Virus record (IMG/VR): IMGVR_UViG_3300021963_009201
Location: 1-64,000 of that record
Reading direction: 5' to 3' (one strand)
Source: a virus
Length of the DNA stretch: 64,000 nucleotides
Numbering within the stretch: the stretch's first letter is position 1; every line of letters begins with the position of its first letter. A model generated the notes under the pieces. It was not told the origin of the DNA. It made no database searches and saw nothing but the letters and a program-made list of their open reading frames with translations. Positions 8,014-17,521 of the stretch are shown piece by piece. Made by a program: the position numbers and the translations under genes.

Positions 8014-8802
8014 ATGAAAATATTAATTGGTAGCCCTGTATATCAGCGGTCATGGATTTTGCCAAAGTGGTTTGAGTGTATAGAGAATCAGTCTATGCCA
8101 TTAGAGGATATAGGTTTTATATTTGAACTTGGCCCTAATGACGATGAGACACATCAGATAATTTGGGACTGGCATATGCGTCATCCCGAAGTTGCATATT
8201 TTGATGCGGTAATACGGGAAGACTTGGGTCACTATACCCATCCAGATGGTCATAGGACGTGGACGAAAACCGCCTATTATAAAATGGTCGATTTAAGAAA
8301 TTCTTTGCTTGAAAAAGTTTCAGCAATAAAACCAGAAAAGTATTTTTCGTTAGATTCAGATTTAATACTTGAGGATACAACTACTCTAGAGAAATTGTAT
8401 CATTCTCTCAACCGCGACAGCGTTGATGCTGTTTCTCCTTTGTCGTACATGTTTCCAAAAGGAACCCAGTTTCCCAGTGTTATGACATGGATTGAGGGGC
8501 CGGGCAAAAGAGCTTCTAGGTCTTTAAACGATTATAAGATCGGAAGTAGTTTTAAGGCCGATGTGATTATGGCTGCAGTTATGATGAATCCAGATGTCTA
8601 CACTAATGTTAGGTACATATGGCATCCGCAAGGTGAAGATTTGGGTTGGTCAAGTGAGTGTCAGCGTAAGGGTTACAACCTTTACTGCATTTCCGATATA
8701 TATGTACCGCATATTATGCATAAGTGGATGCTCGAACAGTATGGGGCAATAGGTGACCCCAGAAAAGAAGAAGCATACAATAACGTTAATACCGCTTTAT
8801 AG
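8014..8802 (+). CDS. Glycosyltransferase-like protein (GT-A fold, Anp1/GT2-like)
   Basis: 262 residues. It begins MKILIGSPVYQRSWILPKWF, has LGPNDDETHQIIWDW, and carries a DxD-type motif in YFSLDSDLIL (about residues 109-118), followed by PLSYMFP and a late acidic-aromatic HPQGEDLGWSSECQRKGY. These are hallmarks of GT-A glycosyltransferases of the type that adds hexoses to proteins or glycans. Acceptor unknown; its place inside the head gene cluster suggests capsid or tail protein glycosylation. There is no clear ribosome-binding site; TATTAA (8000-8005) lies 8 bases before the ATG. Confidence 0.7.
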   Translation: MKILIGSPVYQRSWILPKWFECIENQSMPLEDIGFIFELGPNDDETHQIIWDWHMRHPEVAYFDAVIREDLGHYTHPDGHRTWTKTAYYKMVDLRNSLLEKVSAIKPEKYFSLDSDLILEDTTTLEKLYHSLNRDSVDAVSPLSYMFPKGTQFPSVMTWIEGPGKRASRSLNDYKIGSSFKADVIMAAVMMNPDVYTNVRYIWHPQGEDLGWSSECQRKGYNLYCISDIYVPHIMHKWMLEQYGAIGDPRKEEAYNNVNTAL

Positions 8803-8804
8803 CT

Positions 8805-8817
8805 TTTACTATATAGC
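8805..8817 (+). promoter_or_regulatory. TTTACTATATAGC motif before the protease-scaffold gene
   Basis: A 13-base motif identical to the one at 13372-13384. Its TACTAT core (8807-8812) ends 37 bases before the GTG start at 8850. No -35 box is evident. Interpreted as a phage late-promoter candidate because of its recurrence before gene starts. Confidence 0.38.
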
Positions 8818-8849
8818 GCACAAGATCTCTAACAAAGCGGAGTAAAATA

Positions 8850-11456
8850 GTGTCTATAAATTTTGTAGAAAACGTTACTTTATTTATCCCAGAAACAAAT
8901 TCTTTTGATATGTTTCAGGAAAACGATTTTAGCGAAAGTCATGGCTTAATTGTCGAGGTAGCGGCTATACACTCTGGTGTAACTGCAAATTATAATTTTT
9001 ACGGCGAAAATGAATTAGAGAAATCACTAGACTCATGGATTACGCCATATCCAAAGCCAATTATCATTAACCACGATGTGAATAGTGATCCAATAGGTAG
9101 AGTAATCGGCGCCAAAATGGATCGCGAACCAAATGGCATAGCTTTTGTTAGGCTCCAGGCGGCCATAACTGACCCAGTAGCAATCCAAAGAGTTATGGAC
9201 AAAAGATATTTGACCGGTTCTGTTGGGGGTAAAGCGGAAGAAGCGGTTTGCTCGGTTTGCGGTGTAGACTGGGCCGCTCCGATGAGGAGGTCTGGCGCTC
9301 CATGTTCTCATTCTAGGGGCGAGAGCTATAAGGGCAAAGTTGCAATGTTAGAAATGAGGAATATTGGTTTTAAGGAATATTCTTTTGTTAACGTCCCTGC
9401 CGATTCAAATTCGACTATTCGCCTTGTGTCTAGCAACGTACAGGAATCGCAAGAAGCAGATTCATACAAGCCTACCTCTGGGATGGTCAGCGAAGCTAGG
9501 AGGGGGCTTGAATGGAGAGACGAATTTAATAGGGGCGGAACAGGCATTGGTATAGCTAGGGCTCGCGATATCGTTAATGGTAAAAATCTTCCATTGGACA
9601 CAGTAAAAAGAATGTATTCATTTTTTTCGCGCCATGAGGTAGATAAAAAAGCAGAAGGTTTTAGTCCTGGCGAGAAAGGCTTCCCAAGTAATGGGAGGAT
9701 AGCATGGGCACTCTGGGGTGGAGACGCAGGATATTCTTGGTCGCGAAAAATTTCAACATCTTCTGCAAATGAGTTTAGTACAGAAGAAGCAAGCAATCTC
9801 TCTGTTGGGGATTACGTGAGTTGGAACTCTTCGGGCGGAACTGCAAGGGGTAAAATAACTCGAATCATACGTAATGGATCAATCAGTGTGCCTGACTCCA
9901 GTTTTAGGATTAACGGAACACCAGATGATCCCGCTCTGCTAATTGCGCTTTATAGGAAATCTGGCGATTCATGGCAGAGGACTGACACTAAGGTTGGGCA
10001 TAAGTCGTCCACTGTTAGGAAAATTGCACCACTAAAAGAAGACCACGGAATGCCTGATCCATTTGAATCTACGATTGGTTTATTTATTTTGGATCTAGAG
10101 AAAGAAAGTATTCTTAAATGCACCGAATCAGAAAATGTAGATATACTTTCTGATATGAAGAAAAAAGAAGCATCATCTTTCCATATGAAAATGAAAGGTG
10201 CTTTTATTGAGGCGCAGATTATAAATAAAATTTCCGAAGAAGTTGTAAAACGTAATATAAACGATACTAATCTAGTAGATGGTGTTGCAAACAACTCCGA
10301 GGAGAATTCTATGGCGTCAGAAGAGGCAAAGCCTGCAGTTTTGGAGGCTGTAACTAAGCGTGAAGATGGGGAAGATTTCCCAGCAGCGGCTTTTGCGTAT
10401 GTTCCAGACTCAGCTATGCCTTCGACATGGAAACTTCGCCTTTGGGACAGTATCGCGCAAAAAGAAACCGTCGCACAGGTATCCCGTGCCGTTTCAGCCT
10501 TAAGTTCTACAGGCTTTAGGGGCAACAGAGTTCAAGTACCTTCAGAGGATCTTTCAGCAGTTAAGAGGAAGGTTGCCTCCGCATGGAGGAAGGTAAATGG
10601 CTCAGATCGTCCACTACCAGACATTTTGAAAGAAAGCGCAGAATCCGAAATGGATGATTTTGAAGATGACATTCTCGATATAATTGAGAATTTAAATACA
10701 GATCTTTCTACAGTTTCCGATGATGATATCGAGGAAGATGTAGAAGAAGTCAATGATGACACCGTTGAAGATGTCGTTGAGGAAGAATTTGATTCCGAAG
10801 ACGCCGTTGAAGATGAGGCCGAAATTGACGAAGAGCAACCTGAAGATGTAGAAGAAGGTGAACGTCCCGAAGGTCAAGAAAAGTCGGGCAAAAAAGACGT
10901 TGATCCTGAAACATCCAAAGGTGCACCTGTCAGTAGGGAATCGGAAGATGAAGAGGCAGAGGCTGAAGCCGATGAAGCTCCTGAAGTCGAAGAATCTGCA
11001 GACAGCCAAGAACAACTGGTCGAAGAGGGCGAACTCACTAGTGAAGAAAATCTAGATGAGCTACGTATTTCTAATCTCGAAGCCAGGATTCTTGAACTAG
11101 AGGAAACCAACGCAAAGCTAAAGAAAGCACTTCATCGTACGCTTGTAGAGCGTGTCGTTGACGCAAAGATTTCGCTTGGTGTTGTGGAGCATGATGCAAG
11201 AGAATCTTCGATTGAAGAGCATGCCGACAGGACTGCAACTTCACTCGCGGACACTCTTCGCGATCTTGCTGAAATGCCACGGACAGAACTGAAGTCAACT
11301 AATGTTGATATCAATATGGAAGAGGCATTGCAGGCGGTTGGTGATGAGCCAAACGTCGTAACGGCAGAAAATATGGACCTTACCCCTGGCGTAAGCGCAG
11401 AGGAAAGGGCTGAGCAACTTTTTGTCGATATCCTTATGGGTAAAAGAAAAGCCTGA
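8850..11456 (+). CDS. Head maturation protease fused to scaffold, with accessory domains
   Basis: 868 residues, GTG start with ribosome-binding site CGGAG (8838-8842). Order seen: a prohead-protease-like N-terminus (about 1-200; PIIINHDVNSDPIGRVIGAK, YLTGSVGGKAEEAV) holding a zinc-knuckle-like CSVCGVDW...CSHSRG; a module MVSEARRGLEWRDEF...FPSNGRIAWALWGGDAG (about 213-297) common in phage head proteases; a small Tudor/SH3-like module (SVGDYVSWNSSGGTARGKI...KVGHKSSTVRKI, about 317-394); a DUF6582-like module (DFPAAAFAYVPD...PLPDIL, about 506-593); a very acidic ~150-residue linker; a coiled coil; and a C-terminal scaffold-like tail. It probably shapes the prohead and then processes it. The number of fused modules is unusual. 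Confidence 0.78.
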   Translation: MSINFVENVTLFIPETNSFDMFQENDFSESHGLIVEVAAIHSGVTANYNFYGENELEKSLDSWITPYPKPIIINHDVNSDPIGRVIGAKMDREPNGIAFVRLQAAITDPVAIQRVMDKRYLTGSVGGKAEEAVCSVCGVDWAAPMRRSGAPCSHSRGESYKGKVAMLEMRNIGFKEYSFVNVPADSNSTIRLVSSNVQESQEADSYKPTSGMVSEARRGLEWRDEFNRGGTGIGIARARDIVNGKNLPLDTVKRMYSFFSRHEVDKKAEGFSPGEKGFPSNGRIAWALWGGDAGYSWSRKISTSSANEFSTEEASNLSVGDYVSWNSSGGTARGKITRIIRNGSISVPDSSFRINGTPDDPALLIALYRKSGDSWQRTDTKVGHKSSTVRKIAPLKEDHGMPDPFESTIGLFILDLEKESILKCTESENVDILSDMKKKEASSFHMKMKGAFIEAQIINKISEEVVKRNINDTNLVDGVANNSEENSMASEEAKPAVLEAVTKREDGEDFPAAAFAYVPDSAMPSTWKLRLWDSIAQKETVAQVSRAVSALSSTGFRGNRVQVPSEDLSAVKRKVASAWRKVNGSDRPLPDILKESAESEMDDFEDDILDIIENLNTDLSTVSDDDIEEDVEEVNDDTVEDVVEEEFDSEDAVEDEAEIDEEQPEDVEEGERPEGQEKSGKKDVDPETSKGAPVSRESEDEEAEAEADEAPEVEESADSQEQLVEEGELTSEENLDELRISNLEARILELEETNAKLKKALHRTLVERVVDAKISLGVVEHDARESSIEEHADRTATSLADTLRDLAEMPRTELKSTNVDINMEEALQAVGDEPNVVTAENMDLTPGVSAEERAEQLFVDILMGKRKA

Positions 11457-11484
11457 TAATCTAAATATATAGAGAGGAACTTTA

Positions 11485-12234
11485 ATGAGTTTAGCAAAGT
11501 TTCGTAAGGTTGGCAGCAAAACTGGTTCTGGTCGTTTCGTAGTTTCTGAGGGTATCGCCCCCGCAACCTACCTTCTTCCTCACCCAGCACTTCCAACCTG
11601 GTACACAGATGACGAAGATGATCGCTTCGAAATCGTAATTCCAAAGGGCACCATCCTTTCTGTCGTCAAAGACAGCAATGATGATTCCCGCATTGTTCCA
11701 GCAAATGGTTCTGGCTCCAGCCAGGCCTGGGGCGACGCAGACACAATCGACCTGGAGACTGGTGCTACACCCACCAATGTCGCTGGTGATGAAGACACTG
11801 TAACCGTCGCTGCTGGTACTGTCCCGATCGGCTGTGCCCAGTATGACCTTTATCGTCCATTCGATAAGGGTACTTCACAGGGTGCCGGTTGGATCACACG
11901 TGGCTATGTTGAATGGCCACTAGTTAATGGTGTTAATGCGGATCTTGTCCCCGGTGACATTGTTCGTGCCGACAAACTCGGCCGTGCAGTCAAGTTCACT
12001 AAGGGCACAGATGCACATTACCTTGCTGTAGGTACCGTAATTGAAGTTGAGTATTTCGCTACCAACTTTGATGATGGACTTCTGTCCTACATGCAGCTTC
12101 CTTCGGATCCCGGTGCTCTTAAGGAAGTTTATGAACTGACCAAGACTGGCCCTTACAGTGGCAAGCTTGGTATCCGTTCAAACCTTGACACCGCCAATGT
12201 TGTCGGTGCAGTTCGCGTAAGCCTAACTCTATAA
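11485..12234 (+). CDS. Probable head decoration/stabilisation protein
   Basis: 249 residues with no trusted family match. It is beta-rich with many Gly/Asp/Thr (VIPKGTILSVVKDSNDDSR, YDLYRPFDKGTSQGAGWITRGYVEWP, LVPGDIVRADKLGRAVKF). It sits between the protease-scaffold and the major capsid gene, where decoration proteins usually lie. Codon use (CGT/CGC Arg, TTC Phe, CTT Leu) matches the major capsid gene and differs from AGG-rich neighbours, which suggests abundant expression. The ribosome-binding site is GAGAGGAAC before ATG 11485. Confidence 0.65.
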   Translation: MSLAKFRKVGSKTGSGRFVVSEGIAPATYLLPHPALPTWYTDDEDDRFEIVIPKGTILSVVKDSNDDSRIVPANGSGSSQAWGDADTIDLETGATPTNVAGDEDTVTVAAGTVPIGCAQYDLYRPFDKGTSQGAGWITRGYVEWPLVNGVNADLVPGDIVRADKLGRAVKFTKGTDAHYLAVGTVIEVEYFATNFDDGLLSYMQLPSDPGALKEVYELTKTGPYSGKLGIRSNLDTANVVGAVRVSLTL

Positions 12235-12263
12235 AAAAGAAAGCACAGGAGGAAAGTCCTAAG

Positions 12264-13313
12264 ATGGCAAAACCAATTGAAGAACTCCTCGCGAATTATG
12301 ACGCCTGGGAATCTGTACTAACTGAAGATGGGTTCATCGATGATGACCAAAGAGTGACAGTAAAAGAAGCTTTTGCTTCTCCTGACGCTCCCATTCTTTT
12401 CCCCAAGGTTATTTCTCGCACTCTAAAGGAAGCGGCAGAACCACAATTACTGGTTACCCCTCTTCTTTCGGTTGTGCGTCTTGGGAAGGGACGCTCACTA
12501 GAGTTCCCTGCAGTTAACGCGATTCAGGCCGATGAAATTCCCGAAGGACAAGAATACCCAGAGCAAGCTCTTGCATTCGCAAAGCAGATCGAAGGTAAGG
12601 TCAGCAAGAAGGGCGTTAAAGTCGCCTTTACCGAAGAAGTTATCGCAGATAGCCTTTGGGACATTGTTGGTCTTCACGTTCGTGCTGCTGGCCGTGCAAT
12701 GGCTCGTCTTAAGGAGCAAATTGCTCTTTCGAGATTCGCTGGCGCTGCTACTGTAGTTTTCGATAATGACGACGCAGGTATTGCCGATACCACTGGTCTT
12801 GGTTCAGCTGGCACCGCCAATGACACCATTACCTGGGATGACGTCATTGAGATGGCTGCTGTACTTATGGCAGAAAACCATGTACCAACTGATTTCATTC
12901 TTCACCCACTTATGTGGAGCGTATTTGCTCGCAACTACGAATTCCGCATGGATGGCCAGCCTTGGCCAGCATGGAGCATGAGGGCTAATTCACGTGAGCA
13001 GGCAGCTAACGCTACCGCACCTCTCGGCCTTAACGTCCTTGTCTCCCCATTCGTTAGCTTCACCGCTAAGAATGGTTCAACTCCAGCTAAGAGCGATGTT
13101 TTCCTCATCGATCGCAATGAGGTTGGTGTTCTCCTTGTTAAGGATGATATGTCAACTGATGGTTGGAATGACCCAAGCCGTGACATCCAAGCTCTTAAGA
13201 TGAAAGAGCGCTATGACATCGTCATGATGGGTGACGGCGAAGGTATCACCGTAGCCAAGAATGTTAATCTTGCTAGGGCCTACGAAGTTGAGCTTAACAA
13301 GACTGTTAGCTGA
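12264..13313 (+). CDS. Major capsid protein (HK97 fold)
   Basis: 349 residues. Features fit an HK97-type capsid subunit: an N-terminal helical arm, the E-loop/P-domain like segment LLSVVRLGKGRSLEFPAVNAIQADEIPEGQEYP (about 76-108), the long spine helix LWDIVGLHVRAAGRAMARLKEQIALSRF, the A-domain ILHPLMWSVFARN, and VFLIDRNEVGVLLVKDDM. The strong AGGAGG at 12247-12252 and optimised codons fit an abundant protein. It is followed by a good terminator. Its prohead would be processed by the protease encoded at 8850. Confidence 0.88.
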   Translation: MAKPIEELLANYDAWESVLTEDGFIDDDQRVTVKEAFASPDAPILFPKVISRTLKEAAEPQLLVTPLLSVVRLGKGRSLEFPAVNAIQADEIPEGQEYPEQALAFAKQIEGKVSKKGVKVAFTEEVIADSLWDIVGLHVRAAGRAMARLKEQIALSRFAGAATVVFDNDDAGIADTTGLGSAGTANDTITWDDVIEMAAVLMAENHVPTDFILHPLMWSVFARNYEFRMDGQPWPAWSMRANSREQAANATAPLGLNVLVSPFVSFTAKNGSTPAKSDVFLIDRNEVGVLLVKDDMSTDGWNDPSRDIQALKMKERYDIVMMGDGEGITVAKNVNLARAYEVELNKTVS

Positions 13314-13344
13314 TCTTAACTAAGTCTTAGTCAGTAATTGAGCG

Positions 13345-13375
13345 AGGGATGGGCATAAAGCTCATCCCTTGTTTA
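13345..13375 (+). terminator. Intrinsic terminator after the major capsid gene
   Basis: AGGGATGGGC (13345-13354), loop ATAAA, GCTCATCCCT (13360-13369): a 10-bp stem with one G-T wobble followed by TTGTTT. Its T-tract overlaps the TTTACTATATAGC promoter-like motif of the next unit. Confidence 0.7.
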
Positions 13376-13384
13376 CTATATAGC
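13370..13384 (+). promoter_or_regulatory. TTTACTATATAGC motif before the connector genes
   Basis: Thirteen bases (13372-13384) are identical to 8805-8817, preceded here by TG. The TACTAT core (13374-13379) ends 30 bases before the GTG start at 13410. It directly follows the capsid terminator, as expected for the start of a new transcription unit. Confidence 0.42.
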
Positions 13385-13409
13385 CGTAGACGTTTTAAAG
13401 GAGACGTAA

Positions 13410-14765
13410 GTGGCTGATTTGATAGATGAATATACTGTTACCGATGTTTATGTAAAAATTAAATTCGGAGTAACAGTTAAAGTCTCGACAATTATAAATG
13501 CAAACTTCACACTTAACAACACAGATGCGACGCCATCTGCTATTGCTAATCCTTTTCGAGCGATATCTTTAGTTCGTGACTATAATTCTATTTCACGTAT
13601 TCTGTATCTGTATTTTTCTGACGGCGTCTTACAAAATGATACCAATTACAGATTTACTGCACAAAACTTAACTGACGTTTTAGATAACTCTATACCAAGT
13701 CAGTATTTTGACTTTGCTACACAAACTCTAAACGTAGACATAACAACAACACCAGAATATATATATCCTGAACCTGTTATAGTCGACCATGCTATATCTG
13801 ATTCTATTTTTTCTGTTCCTTTAAATAATTCTAATAATACAACAATTTTAGGTTTTATTTCTTCCTACCCTGAAAATGATTCTTATTATTTGTTTGAAGA
13901 TGAAAATAACGGACGAATTGAATTAATGTTTAATTTTAGTCCACTTAGCGCATATTTAGTCTCGCCTCATATTAAGGTTCAGAAAAGAGAAATAAAAAAA
14001 GCACCATCTAGGTGGATAGACGTGAACGCGCAGATTACACTAGATGGATCTGATCCCATTGTTTATGTGGACTTACCTTCTGTAGACCATTATCCAGATG
14101 CAGCCACACCATCGACCACTACAGTGTATAACCAGTCTGGTTATACGTATTTTGAAAATAATTATAAGTATAGAATTTTGCTTTCAAAAACATTAACAGG
14201 ACTTAATGAGGATTCTACACCAACAGAACACGCAATGATTTCGGATATTGAGCTTATTTATTGTGGTGTACTTGACCCTATGTATATAGACGTAGATGAA
14301 ATAGCTAGCTCGTACCCTGACGCTACTAAGGTGGAAATATCTGAAAATATACATTTCTTTTCTCAAGAAGTATATAAACTTTTAGGCTTAACTGAAGAGC
14401 CTACAGAAATGCCATTTGTCGCAATAGAGTACATTAAGGCGGCAACTGCTTGTAGCTTAGACAAGATCTATTCAGTTGGTTCCGGTTTTGGGAACTCCTT
14501 TACACTTGGTGACCTTACGGTTAATAGGCCAAAATCTGGTGCCAAAACACTTAATCGCGGCAATGCAAATTCTTGGTGCGAACTATCTTCGGTGTTAAGA
14601 GCTGAACTTCTTTCATCTACATCTAGAGGCGGTTTCAGGTCTGTCGTTAAAGGCAGTAAATACGAAAATCCAATTCCAGTTCGAAAAATTCGTGATATTG
14701 ACGCAACTGACACGATTGCTTATAATGTCGCTAGAATTCAAGATAATTTAGATGTTAAATTATGA
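13410..14765 (+). CDS. Probable head-tail connector/neck protein
   Basis: 451 residues, GTG start behind AAAGGAGA. It begins MADLIDEYTVTDVYVKIKF, then a long beta-rich region with many Asn/Thr/Tyr. The C-terminal ~100 residues (FVAIEYIKAATACSLDKIY, then ELSSVLRAELLSSTSRGGFR) are helical and could be a connector-type domain. No family is certain; the assignment rests on its place after the capsid gene and before sheath-like and terminator-like genes. The start LIDEY resembles the repeat motif of the protein at 17521. It overlaps the next gene by ATGA. Confidence 0.55.
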   Translation: MADLIDEYTVTDVYVKIKFGVTVKVSTIINANFTLNNTDATPSAIANPFRAISLVRDYNSISRILYLYFSDGVLQNDTNYRFTAQNLTDVLDNSIPSQYFDFATQTLNVDITTTPEYIYPEPVIVDHAISDSIFSVPLNNSNNTTILGFISSYPENDSYYLFEDENNGRIELMFNFSPLSAYLVSPHIKVQKREIKKAPSRWIDVNAQITLDGSDPIVYVDLPSVDHYPDAATPSTTTVYNQSGYTYFENNYKYRILLSKTLTGLNEDSTPTEHAMISDIELIYCGVLDPMYIDVDEIASSYPDATKVEISENIHFFSQEVYKLLGLTEEPTEMPFVAIEYIKAATACSLDKIYSVGSGFGNSFTLGDLTVNRPKSGAKTLNRGNANSWCELSSVLRAELLSSTSRGGFRSVVKGSKYENPIPVRKIRDIDATDTIAYNVARIQDNLDVKL

Positions 14766-15145
14766 GTAGCTTTAAATCTGAATTTGATCAAATTTTAATA
14801 AAATGGGGACATAATATATATATACAAAGGGTCAAAGATAGATTCAATGGTGAAAATTTTGTGTATGAAAATATTTTCGAGAGGCATACAGTCCGACATA
14901 TCTCTGCGTCAAGTTTGCAAAACTCGCAAAAAGAAAATATAGAAGGAATTGTTTTTGATTCGAGTATGATTTATTATATGAGGTATGATGCCCACCCTAT
15001 GCCTGGTGATCGCATATATGAAAATATAGAATATTATCCAAATAATACTGTAACATATATCGTCGAAAGCGCAGCGCCAATGAGGGGTGAGTCCGGCCAA
15101 ATATCGTACTGGTCTGTTGGGGCCACTAAAGAAAGTCCGGCATAG
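14762..15145 (+). CDS. Neck/head-completion-like protein
   Basis: 127 residues, small alpha/beta protein (SEFDQILIKWGHNIYIQRV...PMPGDRIYENI...TYIVESAAPMRG). It resembles small head-closure or stopper proteins in size and in the late PMPGD-type turn, but the match is weak. It is linked by ATGA and TAGTG overlaps to the connector-like gene before and the sheath-like gene after. Confidence 0.55.
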   Translation: MSSFKSEFDQILIKWGHNIYIQRVKDRFNGENFVYENIFERHTVRHISASSLQNSQKENIEGIVFDSSMIYYMRYDAHPMPGDRIYENIEYYPNNTVTYIVESAAPMRGESGQISYWSVGATKESPA

Positions 15146-16812
15146 TGCGTACAATAGTTTATGGTAATGAGATTACATTTCAAAAAAATTTTATTGATTC
15201 AAATGGAATATATATTGATCCATTAAATATTAATTTTTCTATAGTTAGAAATATAAACACCATACTTTATGGACCTTTTGTTTATAGTACTAGTTCTACC
15301 CCTGTGACGATATCGGGCAATTTTGAAAAAGTTGGTATAGGTGTTTATAATTACACTCAATTTATTGAAGATGTCATTGTGCCAGGCATATATGCGGCAA
15401 AATGGATAGCGGACGTAGATGGAGTCGATGAGGTATACTACGAGAATTTCCAGGTAATCGAACCGGAAGTAAGCACAAATAGGATTATCGACCCATCCTC
15501 TCTTTATGGGAAGATAATTGAAAAGCCACTCTATAGTGATTTAAGCTTAGGGGAGACAGACAGGATAGCCCTTATAGGGCACGCAGATGGTTTAGAGCTG
15601 AATACTCCTCATAGAGTTATTGACATACAGGAAACAATCAATACTTTAGGGGCGGACGAGGATAGTCCCCTTTTGCGCGGGATGTTTGAGGCCTATAATA
15701 TGGGCGCAAAGGATATATGGTTAATAGCTTCTGCCCCTATGTCGGAATATGTGCCCTACGACCAGATTGATGGCACATCAAGGAAGACGGCAAGAGTTGA
15801 TCTAAATAATCTAACTTTTTATCAAAAATATTCACAAAGGTTAGATGCCACTTACAGGATTTTAATGGAAGAAGATTTTCCGGAAATAGTAGTTCCACTT
15901 GAAGCGCCATTCTTGGATGCGGGTGACGTAGATTTTTTAACGCCACTACTATCTAACTGTCTCCAGAGGTACAGGAAAACTGGTAATGTATCAATCGGTA
16001 TTTTAGGAACAAGAATCCCTGCTAATACCGAAAATGTTTTTGAAAAATTAAACACAGATATGAGAATTTCCAGATTTGAAGGTGATTCTTACGTATATTC
16101 AACTAAAACGTTATTCTCTATATTAAGATACCATTATGGTATAGACCTTTTTTCTACTAGTTCTGAAACAAATATTTTAGACGGTCAAGATATGGGCAAG
16201 TTTGGTATGGTGGTTGTCGGTGAGGGTTTGTCAAAAGCTCCGCAGTTAGGCTATCCATACACCACTTCTTTAGCTGCCACCGTAGCTGGCCTCATGGCCT
16301 CGATGCCGGAAAATCAAAGTATAGTTAACAAAAAACTTGCAAGGATATCAGGTTTGGTGGGATATATATTCACCAAAGAAGAAGTGCAGGAACTAGCGAG
16401 AAAACGCCTTAATGTGGCGACCCTCACCCCGCTAGGTAGACGCGGTACGTCTTATCAAACTTTTATCGCCACAGATAATAGCTTAGCAAATGGTTGGCCA
16501 GATACGAATACTGACGATCAAAGTGCTTTTTGGGCTGTATCTACCTTAAGGTTAGTCGGGAAAATAAGTCAGCAAATAGTTGCGCTTGGTAGGCGTAGCC
16601 TAGGCACTATCGAGTATGCAATGTTTAAAGACTCTATTTATAGTTACTTAGATTCCTTGCAGTCAGATGGATTGCTTAAGGATTATAGATTAAACATATA
16701 CAGAGAACAAGATGAAAATAGGACTGTTTACGTCGACTTAATGTTGTATCCATATTTTACTATTAGGGAAATTTACTTCACTGTAGAAGTAGGCCCGGGG
16801 ACTGGTGAGTAA
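15145..16812 (+). CDS. Tail sheath-like protein, first paralogue, with N-terminal Ig-like domain
   Basis: 555 residues, GTG start overlapping the previous stop. Residues ~1-112 form a beta-sandwich-like extra domain ending ENFQVIEPEV. From ~135 the protein follows the contractile-sheath pattern: IALIGHADGLELNTPHRV, TLGADEDSPLLRGMFEAYNMGAKDIWLIASAP, EIVVPLEAPFLD, then SLAATVAGLMASMPENQSI (about 374-392), LRLVGKISQQIVALGRRSLG and a final VYVDLMLYPYFTIREIYFTV strand pair. It could be the canonical sheath, or a neck-located sheath-fold protein, because a second sheath-like gene at 26792 adjoins the tube gene. AT-rich, non-optimised codons suggest a lower-copy product. Confidence 0.7.
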   Translation: MRTIVYGNEITFQKNFIDSNGIYIDPLNINFSIVRNINTILYGPFVYSTSSTPVTISGNFEKVGIGVYNYTQFIEDVIVPGIYAAKWIADVDGVDEVYYENFQVIEPEVSTNRIIDPSSLYGKIIEKPLYSDLSLGETDRIALIGHADGLELNTPHRVIDIQETINTLGADEDSPLLRGMFEAYNMGAKDIWLIASAPMSEYVPYDQIDGTSRKTARVDLNNLTFYQKYSQRLDATYRILMEEDFPEIVVPLEAPFLDAGDVDFLTPLLSNCLQRYRKTGNVSIGILGTRIPANTENVFEKLNTDMRISRFEGDSYVYSTKTLFSILRYHYGIDLFSTSSETNILDGQDMGKFGMVVVGEGLSKAPQLGYPYTTSLAATVAGLMASMPENQSIVNKKLARISGLVGYIFTKEEVQELARKRLNVATLTPLGRRGTSYQTFIATDNSLANGWPDTNTDDQSAFWAVSTLRLVGKISQQIVALGRRSLGTIEYAMFKDSIYSYLDSLQSDGLLKDYRLNIYREQDENRTVYVDLMLYPYFTIREIYFTVEVGPGTGE

Positions 16813-17521
16813 AGTGACTTTAGAATTTAACACCCCAATTAACGCATCTTCGCCACTTAAGTACCCTAGGGAGCCATTAAGGGCGGAAAGTAATTTAAGT
16901 TATCTAGAGTTTATAGCGCTACTCAGAAAGCTCTGGGAAGACTCACACCCAAGCATACCATTCAAGCCGGTACAGAGTCAGTCATATGCCTTCACCCAAA
17001 TAAACCCAGAATGGGAGTGGGCTAATGATACATCGAACCCAAACGCTACAGACCCGGACAGTGCGGGTGAAGCAAAATATATACCCCACGATTGTATGAT
17101 GGTGTACTCTTTAGAGTTAAGGAAGCCGAACGCAAATGAACCAAAAATGAGGGTTCGCGAAGAAGTGGCGACTGAAGGTGATGTCAACTATCTGATACAG
17201 GGCCAGAGGTTTGAGAACTTAATTATTTTTTCCGCTTTAAGTAAAGGTGGTCCAGAATTAGCTGAAAGCGTTATTGAAGCTTTTGAAGATTTTATGCTTG
17301 AGCATACTCCAATTTTTAAACGGTTAGGTGTTTCCGAAATACTCTATAGTAGGAGAACGCCAGACGATGAGCAATCACGTTTTTCTGAAGACCTAGATAA
17401 AAGATCGGTAGCATATGTGGTAGTAATAGAGAAAGTTAGGGCTACGGAGATCGCTAAGATACAAGAGATTATGTTGCATATTAGGCAGTTTTTGTCAACA
17501 AATGTTGTAGACCCGGTGTAA
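16805..17521 (+). CDS. Tail terminator/completion-like protein
   Basis: 238 residues, GTG start overlapping the sheath-like gene by 8 bases. The core SYLEFIALLRKLWEDSHPSI, then YLIQGQRFENLIIFSALSKG...AESVIEAFEDFMLEHTPIFKRLGVSEILYSRR resembles tail-completion (gp15-type) proteins that cap sheath and tube at the neck. The family assignment is by overall pattern and position between sheath-like and fibre genes. It ends in a TAATG overlap with the repeat protein. Confidence 0.55.
   Translation: MSKVTLEFNTPINASSPLKYPREPLRAESNLSYLEFIALLRKLWEDSHPSIPFKPVQSQSYAFTQINPEWEWANDTSNPNATDPDSAGEAKYIPHDCMMVYSLELRKPNANEPKMRVREEVATEGDVNYLIQGQRFENLIIFSALSKGGPELAESVIEAFEDFMLEHTPIFKRLGVSEILYSRRTPDDEQSRFSEDLDKRSVAYVVVIEKVRATEIAKIQEIMLHIRQFLSTNVVDPV

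Noticed and set aside
10532-11644. Several Ser-rich minus-strand frames opposite the acidic scaffold region
   Set aside because: They are complements of GAA/GAT-rich codons; the + strand frame is continuous and domain-bearing.
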